This document shows positions 17,691 through 26,579 of a DNA stretch of 64,000 nt, piece by piece. The stretch is from JAPOUP01 sp965221405 (GTDB lineage: Bacteria > Pseudomonadota > Alphaproteobacteria > Rhodobacterales > Rhodobacteraceae). Under the pieces are notes generated by a model, which did no database searches, was not told the DNA's origin, and was given only the letters and a program-made list of their open reading frames with translations. Location: the NCBI GenBank assembly GCA_965221405.1, contig CBDCSE010000003.1, forward strand, positions 62,001 through 126,000. The letters run 5' to 3'. Each line of letters opens with the position of its first letter. The stretch's first letter is position 1. Position numbers and translations under genes: made by a program.

Positions 17691-18372
17691 TCCGGGCCGC
17701 GATGTCAGGTATCGCCGACAAATCCCGCACCACCTGTTCGGGCTCCCAGGGTAGTCGGTCCATGGGTGCGTTGTCGCGGTTGGCCCAGACTGACCGGAAC
17801 CCGAATCCCGCCGCATGCGCCGCGTCCCATCCGTTTGACGAGACAAACAGCACTTCATGCGGTTGTGTGCCGAAGCGTCGGCCAACCAGTTCGTAAACTT
17901 TTCTGTGGGGCTTGAACACGCCAGCGTCCTCGGCGCTGAGAATCCCGTCAAGCTGGTCCGCGATTCCGGCACTCTCGACCGCGCCCCGCAGCATGCCCGG
18001 TTCGCCATTTGACAGGATGGCCGTGGTAAATCCTGACTTTCTGAGTTTCGCCAGTGTTTCCGGAACTTCCGGATAGGCCGAAAGCTTGTGATACAGTGCC
18101 AACAGGCGTTCCCGAAGTTCCGGATCCGCGAGGTCCGATTCCTCCATCGCCCAGTCAAGCGCGTTCTTTGTGACGGTCCAGAAATCCGTATGTGCATTCG
18201 CGACGGTGCGCAGCCATGTGTACTCGAGCTGCTTTGTCCGCCAGTCCGATGCGACCTTCCGCCAGATGACCGGGAGGTTGCCGCTCCCCGGCTGTCCGGC
18301 GGCCTCGCGCGCGGCGGCCGCTACGTCAAAAAGCGTGCCATAGGCATCGAAGGCGCAGACCCGTATTGACAT
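17680..18372 (-). CDS. (S)-2-haloacid dehalogenase-like HAD hydrolase
   Basis: A 230-residue HAD-superfamily protein of the type II L-2-haloacid dehalogenase subfamily. FDAYGTLFD near residue 9 carries the nucleophilic Asp, and YPEVPETLAKLRKSGF leads into motif II LSNGEP (about residues 119-124). Lys is in AGVFKPHRKVYEL, and FVSSNGWDAAHAAGFGF is the characteristic dehalogenase SSNxWD motif. It is the first gene of the overlapping operon with the hydrolase and dehydratase. Whether the real substrate is a halogenated acid or a phosphate is not shown, but SSNxWD favours dehalogenase. Confidence 0.9.
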   Translation of the reverse strand: MSIRVCAFDAYGTLFDVAAAAREAAGQPGSGNLPVIWRKVASDWRTKQLEYTWLRTVANAHTDFWTVTKNALDWAMEESDLADPELRERLLALYHKLSAYPEVPETLAKLRKSGFTTAILSNGEPGMLRGAVESAGIADQLDGILSAEDAGVFKPHRKVYELVGRRFGTQPHEVLFVSSNGWDAAHAAGFGFRSVWANRDNAPMDRLPWEPEQVVRDLSAIPDIAARNDP

Positions 18373-18998
18373 CAGAACTCTCCCTGACGGGATTTGCTTA
18401 ACGGGTATGGTATAAAGGACACCCCGCTTTTTGCACCTGTCGAAAACACTGTAAATGGCATACCGGTTGACGTCACTATTCGATGCCGGGCTCCCTTGCT
18501 GAATTTCGGGTGGTCCAGATTTCTGTTTGCGGGTGATTCCAGGGTCTTGTCGTCATTCCGTTACGGTGGCGTGTCGGGGCGGCCGGATGCCGCGCAGGCT
18601 TTATAAGGGTGTCATGAAGTGGGCGGTGATTACGTGCGTGGCCATGTGTCTGATGGAGTGGAGGTCTGGGCGTAGGGGCGGTATGCGGGCTTTGACTTTC
18701 CGCTCGTTGGTTTGAAGCCTCCGACTTCCAGTCGGATATGGTCATGCAATTTCGTATCCGCACCCCCCAAAACCCGCCATCTCCGGTTCCGTCCGCAGGA
18801 CGGAAGGCCGCTCCTCCCACAGGGTCCAGCGCGGGTTCCCCGAAATCCGCAGGCGGTTCCGGGCGCGGTTCCGGGATTTGGGTAGTGGGTCAGTTTGAAT
18901 TTCGTCTGTGAAGTGCGTTGCTTTGTGCGATCCTCGTGGCTAAACTTGTTTTTAATCTGTTGCTTGAACGATTGCCTTGAACGATTGCAGAGTGTGGT
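18373..18998. other. Intergenic region upstream of AAA ATPase 1
   Basis: About 625 bp with no recognisable protein. Near the 3' end a 13-bp unit CTTGAACGATTGC occurs twice in tandem (18963-18989), immediately before the ATPase start, and could include its promoter. The composition falls from GC-rich to more AT-rich from about 18890, marking the probable border of foreign DNA. Confidence 0.5.
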
Positions 18999-20489
18999 AT
19001 GTCACCAAGAGATGCGTTAGCGCAATTTGCTCGGCGTGGAGAAAAATCCGCCCCGCCCGTTTTTATTGGACGTGAAGCGATTCTGAAGGACATCATTGAT
19101 CGGGCAGAAGAAGGGTGGAAGAATAATCACCAAGGAGAACCAGGGCACACGCATATTATTCAAGGGGCACCGGGGGCAGGCAAGAGTTCCATCATTGCCG
19201 AGCTTGAGAAAATCCTGAACACAGATGGGCAGACGACGACAGGCTGGAGCAAAGGCGCCCCCCGGATGGTGATATTGTCCGGCTCTGAGGTGCGCAGTCC
19301 GGAAATTGTTTTACGTCACCTTGCGCGGTTAGTGGACGCACAAAAGGCACAAGACCTCTTTGCAGAGAAGAGCAAGTTTTGGAAGGCTGCTGTGAAGTTC
19401 AATCTTCCGGTTGTAGGGGCGGAGGCTTCACGCGAACGAGAGACCACGTCACCCGCGCCGTCGGCGACATTGTCTCTTTTTAAGGAATGGTTAACGCTCG
19501 CAAAAAGAACATTGAAGGGTCCGATTATCATTGCGATTGATGAAGCGCAGAACTTACCCAGGGGCAAAGAACTGCCAAGCAGCCAGTTCCTGCAAGATAT
19601 TCACGAAAATACATCGCACCTGCCGATATCACTGCTGTTAGCCGGATTAAGTGACACACACGCGCACGTGGCGTCTCTCGGTCTTACACGCAGTTTAGAG
19701 GTTCATGCGATTGGGCGGTTTACCCGCGCGGAGAGTATTGATCTGATGCAGAAGTGGTGTGCGCATTTTGGCCTTACGGTTGGCGCACAACAGCCACGTC
19801 TGAACGCCTATTGCCAGCTGGCGGACGATTGGCCACGGCACCTGCATTGTGCGCAGAAAGCGTTGGCGCAAGTGCTTGTTGAGAAAAGCAATGCCGACGC
19901 CACCTTTACCGGTGCATTGGATACAGTAACCGACCTGGAGTGGCAGCGTGCCACCACACAGTTTGCGCGGTATCGGGCGGAGTATTATCGGGATCGTGTC
20001 AGTCCAGAAATGAGAACCTATCAGCCTCTTATGGTAACTGTGATGAAAACAGTGCATCCTCAAATCAGTCGGACGGAGGTTCTTGATGTGGTGGCCGGAG
20101 ATTCTAAACAACCGCATTTTCCTTATTACACAAACGATACATTAGACTTTTTTAATCACTTAGTTCACCAAGGGGCATTGCAGGAAGATGCGGAAGGGTT
20201 TGTATCTTGTCCTATTCCGTCGTTTCGCACTTGGTTAATGGAATCAGTGCGATTGCCATCAACGACCTATACGCTTCGGTTTGGTGGTGAGATCTACAAA
20301 GAAAGTACCTTTGACAGCTATCGTGCCGCACGGGAGTGGGCGATGAAGCAACTGGATCATCTGAAAACTGATCAGGAAGTTACGCTTTGGCAAGGGGCTG
20401 TCACGGTTGAAATCTTACGAGAAGCCGCACGTGTCGAGCACGTGAAAGACCGTGCAGAAAAAACGACACTCGCTTCGACGACAGCATAA
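18999..20489 (+). CDS. Orphan AAA+ ATPase, copy 1
   Basis: A 496-residue ATPase. FIGREAILKDII precedes the Walker A GAPGAGKS (56-63), and the Walker B is IIIAIDEAQNLP (Asp-Glu at 181-182). A sensor-1-like strand LLLAGLSDTHAH and a helical LADDWPRHL region follow. A C-terminal part resembling a winged helix ends in LVHQGALQE and CPIPSFRTWL. The same order of motifs occurs in the protein at 50895-52199 (GAPGAGKT, AIDEAQ, LVFAGLGDT, HLVHQGALAEE, CPIPSFQSYL), so the two are distant paralogues. The architecture recalls ORC/Cdc6 or TniB/MuB-type AAA+ proteins, but I cannot name the family. Base composition is clearly lower in GC than neighbours. There is no partner gene adjacent; it is flanked by gene-free DNA. 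Confidence 0.85.
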   Translation: MSPRDALAQFARRGEKSAPPVFIGREAILKDIIDRAEEGWKNNHQGEPGHTHIIQGAPGAGKSSIIAELEKILNTDGQTTTGWSKGAPRMVILSGSEVRSPEIVLRHLARLVDAQKAQDLFAEKSKFWKAAVKFNLPVVGAEASRERETTSPAPSATLSLFKEWLTLAKRTLKGPIIIAIDEAQNLPRGKELPSSQFLQDIHENTSHLPISLLLAGLSDTHAHVASLGLTRSLEVHAIGRFTRAESIDLMQKWCAHFGLTVGAQQPRLNAYCQLADDWPRHLHCAQKALAQVLVEKSNADATFTGALDTVTDLEWQRATTQFARYRAEYYRDRVSPEMRTYQPLMVTVMKTVHPQISRTEVLDVVAGDSKQPHFPYYTNDTLDFFNHLVHQGALQEDAEGFVSCPIPSFRTWLMESVRLPSTTYTLRFGGEIYKESTFDSYRAAREWAMKQLDHLKTDQEVTLWQGAVTVEILREAARVEHVKDRAEKTTLASTTA

Positions 20490-20771
20490 GGTTACCATCA
20501 CAAAGCGTTACACTTGTCGTTGGCGGATCAGTGAGCGGGTCACGATACCACGCACATCGAACCTCTCTTCGGATCGGCTCGTGCGTAGCCTTCCCGCAGT
20601 CCCTACACCGTGTCATACTCTCGACATTGTACCGGCTTCGGGTCACGTTCCGGAAGTCCGTAACTTCCATCGAAGTGACATTGACGAGATGACCGTAACT
20701 TGCCCGTCAAGCCCGAGTATCGCCATGTCGTCGCCTGTCGTGTCGGGCCCGACATTCATTGGAATGACGCC

Positions 20772-21683
20772 ATGATCGCGGCCGGGATAGATCTGGGCGG
20801 AACAAAGTGTGAAGTGCAGATCTTTGATGACGTCTGGACCAGGGTTCATTCCATTCGGACAGGTACGCCGAAAGACTACGATGCCCTGATTCGGATGGTT
20901 GCGGGACAGGTTCGTCGGGTTCTGGATCTCGCAGGTTCCCGGATTCCGGTTGGGATCGGTGCGGCGGGTCTGATCAACGTGCGCGGGACGGCACTTTCCG
21001 CTAATCTGGTTACCTCCGGCCGATCACTTCCTGCGGACATAGAGCGGGCGGCGGGCCATCGGGTCACTTTCGTGAATGACGGAAGGGCTTTTGCGCTTTC
21101 GGAAGCCGTATTCGGCGTGGGGCGAGGTCATGATGTGGTTGTGGCGCTCGTGATTGGCACGGGTGTCGGGGGTGGTGTGACCGTCGGCGAGAAGTTGAGG
21201 CGCGGCCCAGCGGGCACCGGCGGCGAATTCGGACATATCTCGGCGTCGGCGTCGGTTATAGCCCGGTATGGCCTGCCGATCCGTCGTTGTGGATGCGGTC
21301 GGCTGGGGTGTGTTGAATCCTATCTGTCGGGACCGGGGCTGACAGCTATGGCGCGTGATCTGGTCGGTCGCGCACTGTCACCTGAAGATCTGCTGGAGCG
21401 TAGGGCGTGGGACGCTGACGCACAAAAGGTCTGGGAAGTCTGGCTCGAATTGGTCGGAGATCTGTTGGTCTGCCTTTTACAGGCGTTGGATCCAGACGTA
21501 ATTGTGATGGGTGGTGGCATAAGTCGGACCCCCGGCATCACGGACGAGGTCTCCCGGGCGCTCTCGAAAGCTCAGATTCCGGGATTTACTTGCCCACCTG
21601 TATTGCTGGCCGAGGGCGGTGACGCTAGCGGGGCACGGGGAGCCGCGCTCGCGGCGTGGCAGGAGGCGCGAAACGGGGATTGA
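20772..21683 (+). CDS. ROK family kinase, probable N-acetylglucosamine kinase
   Basis: A 303-residue ROK protein. AGIDLGGTK (ATP-binding, residues 3-11), FVNDGRAFALSEA (catalytic Asp), GTGVGGGVTVGEK, GGEFGHIS and the zinc motif CGCGRLGCVESYLSG are all present. The protein lacks an N-terminal HTH, so it is a kinase rather than a repressor. The frame can be extended to a TTG at 20700, but ATG 20772 gives the standard MIAAGIDLGG start. The downstream nagA indicates GlcNAc to GlcNAc-6-phosphate as the likely reaction, feeding chitin or peptidoglycan amino sugar into glycolysis. Glucose or fructose kinase activity is not excluded. Confidence 0.88.
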   Translation: MIAAGIDLGGTKCEVQIFDDVWTRVHSIRTGTPKDYDALIRMVAGQVRRVLDLAGSRIPVGIGAAGLINVRGTALSANLVTSGRSLPADIERAAGHRVTFVNDGRAFALSEAVFGVGRGHDVVVALVIGTGVGGGVTVGEKLRRGPAGTGGEFGHISASASVIARYGLPIRRCGCGRLGCVESYLSGPGLTAMARDLVGRALSPEDLLERRAWDADAQKVWEVWLELVGDLLVCLLQALDPDVIVMGGGISRTPGITDEVSRALSKAQIPGFTCPPVLLAEGGDASGARGAALAAWQEARNGD

Positions 21684-21875
21684 GACGATTCGTTCACGTT
21701 GGCCCGGGGCGTCGAATACCGCCTGCCGCTCCGCTATTCCTGTCGGATAGATCCGATACCCGATCCGTTTGACGAAATGGGGGGGTGGATTGATCCGATC
21801 ACTTTGTGGAATTACGGCTCGGCGGGCCTTAGCATGACTCACGATGGCGTCTGGTCATTTTCTGGGGGATGATCA

Positions 21876-22988
21876 ATGCACGACAGTTGGATTCTTCCAC
21901 AGGCGGTATTCGACGGCAGAGAAATTCGCCATGGACCGGCCCTGAAAATAGAAAACGGACACGTCGCCGCCGTTACGGATGCCGCGGGGTCGGCAGGTGG
22001 CACAAGAATTGAGGGAATCGTCTCGCCGGGATATATCGATCTTCAGGTAAACGGCGGCGGCGGGATATTTGTCAATACGCAGCCTACGGCGGAGGCCATG
22101 GAACGGATCGCCGCCACGCATCGTCGGTTCGGCACCGTCGGTATCTTTCCCACCGTCATAACGGATACGCCCAAGGTGCTGGAAAGCGCGGTTCACGCGG
22201 CACTTGAAGCGGTGGGGCGCCCGGGCGTCCTGGGCCTTCACATCGAAGGACCACATATTTCCATCACCCGCCGGGGCGCTCATCAAGCGAAGTTCATTCG
22301 CCCTATGGATGACGTGACGATCGGCCATGTGCGTCGTCTTCGCGATGCGGATGTCCCGGTCCTGATCACGGTCGCGCCCGAAGCGGTGACGCCAGATCAG
22401 GTCGGACGTCTGGCTGAAACGGGGGCGGTGGTGTCAATTGGCCACTCCGATGCGACGGCGGAGCAGACTAAAAGGGCGGTTGACGCAGGTGCCAGATGCG
22501 CCACTCATCTTTTCAATGCAATGTCCCAGATGCGGGGCCGCGAGCCGGGAGTGGCCGGAGCCGTGATCAATTGCGATATATATGCCGGATTAATCGTTGA
22601 CGGAGTCCATGTCGCTGATGAGATGGTTGGTTTGGCGATACGTGCCCGTCCGGTGCCTGATCGCATGTTTCTGGTTTCTGACGCGATGCCGACTGTGGGC
22701 GGGCCCGCCGGTTTCCTGATGTATGGTGAGGAGGTGGCGCTTAGATGTGGACGTCTGGTCAGGTCTGACGGAACGCTTGCGGGCGCTCATCTGACACTGT
22801 CCGATGCCGTTGCGCATATGGTCGGGAGGATCGGTTTGGATTGGCAGAGTGCGCTTGGCATGGGAATTACGGTCCCGGCCACCTTGATGGGGCTCCAGGG
22901 GCTATCCCGGGTTGAGGGCCGACCGGTCTCTGATCTGATCTGTCTGGACAAGGATATGACATTTCGCGGATGGCTGGATCAGGAATAG
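21876..22988 (+). CDS. nagA: N-acetylglucosamine-6-phosphate deacetylase
   Basis: A 370-residue amidohydrolase that removes acetate from GlcNAc-6-P. GYIDLQVNGGGG (about residues 50-61), LHIEGPHIS (metal Glu, about 122-130), SIGHSDATAEQ, ATHLFNAMSQM (His) and LVSDAMPTVGG (catalytic Asp) are the family motifs. ATG 21876 is preceded by GGGGGA. Together with the ROK kinase it completes the intracellular route to GlcN-6-P; a NagB deaminase and transporter are not in the window. The 190-bp gap between the two genes shows no feature. Confidence 0.95.
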   Translation: MHDSWILPQAVFDGREIRHGPALKIENGHVAAVTDAAGSAGGTRIEGIVSPGYIDLQVNGGGGIFVNTQPTAEAMERIAATHRRFGTVGIFPTVITDTPKVLESAVHAALEAVGRPGVLGLHIEGPHISITRRGAHQAKFIRPMDDVTIGHVRRLRDADVPVLITVAPEAVTPDQVGRLAETGAVVSIGHSDATAEQTKRAVDAGARCATHLFNAMSQMRGREPGVAGAVINCDIYAGLIVDGVHVADEMVGLAIRARPVPDRMFLVSDAMPTVGGPAGFLMYGEEVALRCGRLVRSDGTLAGAHLTLSDAVAHMVGRIGLDWQSALGMGITVPATLMGLQGLSRVEGRPVSDLICLDKDMTFRGWLDQE

Positions 22989-23281
22989 GCGGGTGGATGC
23001 CATACGCGCCTCATCCCACATGGGCCGCGCCAACCGGTACACGGAGACCGGCCGCAGGATTGGGTTCGCGGGCGGGGAGTCTGGATTTTCCGAAAAGGGA
23101 TCCTGACAAACAATACGGGGCGCACCGTATATCCCAGACTCGATGCGGGTATGCGGAACCGTGGTGCGCCAGACCCGGTTGGGATTGGAAGCGGTCGATT
23201 CCGAGAGAGGACTTACGTATCCATCGGGATGGAGGGATTAATGCGGTTGCGGGAGTCCGGCATCTGAATTAAGCGGCCGAA
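22989..23281. other. Gene-free spacer upstream of the MATE gene
   Basis: About 290 bp between nagA and the MATE transporter. No protein motif, RNA or strong hairpin recognised; it should hold the MATE promoter. Confidence 0.5.
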
Positions 23282-24637
23282 ATGGACAGGCGCCAGAGAT
23301 ACGCGGGCCACGCCGCTGCGCTTCTGGCGCTGGGACTGCCGCTCGTCGGCAGTCATCTGGCCCAGATCGCGATTGGCGTCACCGATAGCATCATGCTCGG
23401 TAGATACAGTGCCGAGGCATTGGCGGCTGCCACGCTCGGATGGTCCTTCGCGTTCGTTCTGTTCATCATGGGTTCCGGTTTCGCCTTTGCGGTACTTCCA
23501 ATGGTCGCGGCGGCGGCGACGGAGCAAAATCCCATCCAGGTCCGCCGGGTGACAAGAATGGGAATGTGGATTTCAGCGCTGTACGGCATTGCTGTCATTC
23601 CGCTCATGGTTGGATCGGAACCCATATTCCTGACACTGGGCCAGGAACAGCGGATCGCCGAGCTTGCATCGCAATATCTCGCGATCCTTTCAATCGGCAT
23701 GGCCCCTTCGCTCATCGTCATGGTTCTCAAGAGCTATCTGGCCGCTCTCGAGCGGACCCAGGCCGTACTTTGGGTCACCGTCTGGGCCGCAGTGCTGAAT
23801 GGATTGCTGAACTACGTTCTGATATTCGGCAGGTTCGGTGCGCCGGAGCTGGGACTGAGGGGCGCGGCGATCGCTTCCGTCATCATGCAGGTGGCGACCT
23901 TAGGTGTCGTGGTGATTTATTGTGCACTGGTCACACCACAATACGCGCTCTTCCGGCGTCTCTGGAACCCTGATCCTGAGGGGTTCCGCCGCGTTTTCCA
24001 TCTTGGATGGCCGATTGGCCTGACGAACCTGGCGGAGAGCGGATTGTTCTCGGCCACGGCGCTGATGATGGGCTGGGTTGGCACGCTGTCACTCGCCGCG
24101 CACGGAATCGCGACGCAGCTCGCGGCCACGACCTTTGTGGTACATCTTGGTCTGAGTCAGGCGGCGACCGTACGGGTCGGTCAGGCGCTTGGAAGGAATG
24201 ATGGAGTTTTTCTGCGCGATGGTGCCAAGGTGACGGTGGCGGTCTCGGCGTCATTCGCTCTTCTGACCATGGTCGTTTACCTGTCGGCACCTGAGCTTCT
24301 GCTGGGAATGTTTCTCGATGCGGATGATCCTGACCGCCCGGAGATCATGGCCATCGGTGTGTGTCTGCTTGCCGTGGCGGCACTGTTTCAGCTTGTCGAC
24401 GGTGCGCAGGTTGTCGCCCTTGGCCTGCTCAGGGGTTTACAGGACACCAGAATACCGCTGGTGCACGCGCTGGTTTCCTATTGGCTGATCGGTATCCCGT
24501 CATGCTACGCCATTGGCTTCTGGATGGGTTGGAACGGTGTGGGTATATGGCTTGGCCTCGTAATCGGCCTGTCCTGCGCCGCGGCTCTGATGATGCGCCG
24601 TTTTTGGACAGATGGCGTGTCCCGTCTGCCGGTCTGA
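23282..24637 (+). CDS. MATE family multidrug/Na+ antiporter
   Basis: A 451-residue inner-membrane transporter with about twelve hydrophobic helices. MATE hallmarks are LALGLPLVGSHLAQIAIGVTD and MLGRYSAEALAAATLG near the N-terminus, the central GAAIASVIMQ, and HGIATQLAATTFVVHLGLS (second repeat). The N-terminal QIAIGVTDSIMLG corresponds to the NorM-type first helix. It presumably exports cationic drugs or metabolites by Na+ or H+ exchange. It is monocistronic on the plus strand. Substrates cannot be deduced. Confidence 0.93.
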   Translation: MDRRQRYAGHAAALLALGLPLVGSHLAQIAIGVTDSIMLGRYSAEALAAATLGWSFAFVLFIMGSGFAFAVLPMVAAAATEQNPIQVRRVTRMGMWISALYGIAVIPLMVGSEPIFLTLGQEQRIAELASQYLAILSIGMAPSLIVMVLKSYLAALERTQAVLWVTVWAAVLNGLLNYVLIFGRFGAPELGLRGAAIASVIMQVATLGVVVIYCALVTPQYALFRRLWNPDPEGFRRVFHLGWPIGLTNLAESGLFSATALMMGWVGTLSLAAHGIATQLAATTFVVHLGLSQAATVRVGQALGRNDGVFLRDGAKVTVAVSASFALLTMVVYLSAPELLLGMFLDADDPDRPEIMAIGVCLLAVAALFQLVDGAQVVALGLLRGLQDTRIPLVHALVSYWLIGIPSCYAIGFWMGWNGVGIWLGLVIGLSCAAALMMRRFWTDGVSRLPV

Positions 24638-24959
24638 TGTAACCACGCATTCCGCGATCTGGACTGCGGTTCAGTCGGGCCAACCCGTCTCCAGACCTGT
24701 TGCAGATGTTCCGCTCGGATTTCGTTATACTCGCTGAGATGGACTGGGCCGTACTTTCCGGCCCGATTCGCCTTCCGCCGCAGGGCTGGCGCGAGGGTGC
24801 CCGCGGCCTTCGGGGCCGCGTTCCCGGACATGCCGGCCACGGTACCGGCAGACGTGACCGTCGGCAGGCTCCGCGAAATGCTGGTCCCGCGCGGGGCCCC
24901 GTCGACCGGCGCAGGGTACCCGGGGCGGCCCCGCCCGGAGGGTGCTCTGGGGAGTTCCG
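24638..24959. repeat. Gene-free IS debris with dispersed repeat R1 copy 2
   Basis: 24725-24795 is the second copy of the repeat at 10655-10735 (CTCGCTGAGATGGACTGGGC and onward). The following ~160 bp are GC-rich and contain no recognisable protein domain. It marks the left edge of the accessory region and is directly joined to the truncated GIY-YIG-like gene. Confidence 0.45.
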
Positions 24960-25521
24960 AGCCGACAGTGGCTCGGGACTGCGGGTCGTTCGTATCGGCA
25001 CCCATGCCCTGAGGCAGGGCTCGGGCACGACGCTCTGGACACGTCTCGTGCGGCACAAGGGCCAAATACGCTCAGGCGGCGGAAATCACCGGGCATCTGT
25101 GTTCAGGAGGCTCGTGGGCACGGCCCTTATCGAGAGCGGCGGCCTCAAATGCCCGACCTGGGACAACCGCTCATCGACAGCCTCACGCGAGGTCAGAGAC
25201 AGCGAGCGATCCCTCGAGACGTCCGTGAGCAGGACAACTGGCAAGATGCCCTTCCTCTGGCTCGCTGTCGAAGACGAGCCGGGGCCGTCCAGTCTGCGAG
25301 GTCACATTGAACGAAACGCGATTGCGCTTCTCAGCAACTACGCCTGCCCGGCAATTGATTCGCCATCCGCGTCATGGCTCGGTAATCTTTGCAACCGCGA
25401 GAAAATACGGTGCTCCGGAATGTGGAACTCGAACCATGTGGAGGAGTGCCATGACCCGGCATTCCTCGATCAATTCGTAAACTTGATCAGTCAAGCCGAG
25501 AAGCTTCAATGCTCGTTGTGA
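24960..25521 (+). pseudogene. GIY-YIG-nuclease-like protein, 5'-truncated
   Basis: About 185 residues. The reading frame carries VVRIGTHALRQGSGTTLWTR, then GGGNHRASVFRRLVGTAL, GKMPFLWLAVEDEPG, HIERNAIALLSNY and a C-terminal NHVEECHDPAFLDQF. This composite is a conserved bacterial protein type that I remember as GIY-YIG-like, the R(V/I)GTHAL segment replacing the YIG strand. The name is not certain. The frame is open upstream to 24700, but that part is IS-like sequence without similarity, so the true N-terminus is lost. It may still be expressed as a fusion. Confidence 0.5.
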
Positions 25522-25736
25522 TCCAGTGTGCCGCCGGGAAGCAGCCTCATGCGGGGCACCTTCGTACGCGTGATGGCCGGAAAGTCATGCTCGCCGCCGC
25601 CGCCTTTGAGGTCGCCGTCGTAGCGGCTAGACAGTCGGCGCGGGAGTGATCAGGACGAACGCGGCGCAGGGTTCCTGCCGGCCGCCGCGGACGGACTTCG
25701 CGTGGAGATGGGCAAGGTGTATCGGATGGTTGCTCC
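25522..25736. other. Short gene-free spacer
   Basis: Between the truncated GIY-YIG-like gene (plus) and the convergent hypothetical gene (minus). Nothing recognised. Confidence 0.4.
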
Positions 25737-26201
25737 TCAATCACGTGCGCTCTCACGTGCCGGGAGTCTTGTAACAGTAATCCCGATGCCTCGCTGGAAA
25801 TTACCGCGAAACAGTTCATACGCGGTAAACGGATACGTGACCGCGCCATTCGCTGCCCAGGCCCTGTATACAAATGCGGGCTTATGGCCACTGGGGAGCT
25901 CGAGCAGGACTCCCCGGACGAGGGCCACCGGCTCCCATTGATACCAGCTTCTCTTGGTCGCCCAATAGCCGCCAGCCAGATCGGCGTCGAACGCCGCCGG
26001 ACAGTCATGGGCGACATGATACGTTCCGTCCGTATATCTGCGAAGCTGAAATACCGATGCGTAGATCATGTGCGTACGGCTTCCGATAAGCCGATCAAAC
26101 GCCTCCGTTCGCCGTTGTTCCGCTTCATATCCGGTGGAACGACGAATGTCAGAACAGGCCGTTTCGTAAGACCGTGCCGCGCTGATGATGTCCGTTGCCA
26201 T
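25737..26201 (-). CDS. Hypothetical protein, last gene of M48 cluster
   Basis: I do not recognise this 154-residue protein. The start MATDIISAARSYETACSDI is supported by a GGAAGGGAG ribosome site. The frame extends much further upstream but only in unlikely Cys/Pro-rich sequence. The body has a helical basic N-terminal part, then a mixed region rich in aromatic residues (YASVFQLRRYTDGTYHVAHD, GGYWATKRSWYQWEPVALV, YPFTAYELFRGNF). No signal peptide, membrane segment or known motif is evident. It is the distal member of a minus-strand group with a small membrane protein, an M48 lipoprotein and a coiled-coil membrane protein. Confidence 0.6.
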   Translation of the reverse strand: MATDIISAARSYETACSDIRRSTGYEAEQRRTEAFDRLIGSRTHMIYASVFQLRRYTDGTYHVAHDCPAAFDADLAGGYWATKRSWYQWEPVALVRGVLLELPSGHKPAFVYRAWAANGAVTYPFTAYELFRGNFQRGIGITVTRLPARESARD

Positions 26202-26343
26202 GCCCGCTCCCTTCCACCGGTTCGCCCCAAACCGTATATCCATGCCCGCTCCCGTGCCCATGCTTGCAATTGACGGCATGGATGCGGGCGTGAGGCGGAA
26301 CATAGGAGGGCATGGAGCGAAGAAAGACGAATCGGGCGCACAA

Positions 26344-26496
26344 TCACATATGGCGGAAGGCCAGCCCGAAACCGAGGACAGCGACGGCGAGGCCGATCTT
26401 CCCGGCGACCCAAAGCAGTAGGCGGGTTTCCCGAGCGGCGATGTCGGTGCACATCCCGGACATGGTCGCACCGAGGCCCGCCCGCATCATGTTCAT
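26344..26496 (-). CDS. Small single-span membrane protein (50 aa)
   Basis: An ORF of 50 residues that begins MNMMRAGLGATMSG after GGGGAA. It contains one clear transmembrane helix (LLLWVAGKIGLAVAVLGFGL) and ends in AFRHM. The hydrophobic segment and ribosome site make it more convincing than chance. It lies between the M48 lipoprotein gene and the hypothetical gene in the same direction. Function unknown. Confidence 0.55.
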   Translation of the reverse strand: MNMMRAGLGATMSGMCTDIAARETRLLLWVAGKIGLAVAVLGFGLAFRHM

Positions 26497-26579
26497 GCAT
26501 TCCCCGGCACGGCGACCCGTCGGTCGATTTCGTGGATCTCATCGGAGTGGTTTTACGCACGGGCGACCCGACGGCCGTG

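Noticed and set aside
20490..20771. Possible partner gene downstream of AAA ATPase 1 (Cys-pair ORF on minus strand)
   Set aside because: CRDCGKATH-like segment is short, without start site or matching family, and overlaps the ATPase end.
26202..26343. Small minus-strand frame between the membrane protein and the hypothetical gene
   Set aside because: Low-complexity His/Gly-rich sequence without ribosome site.
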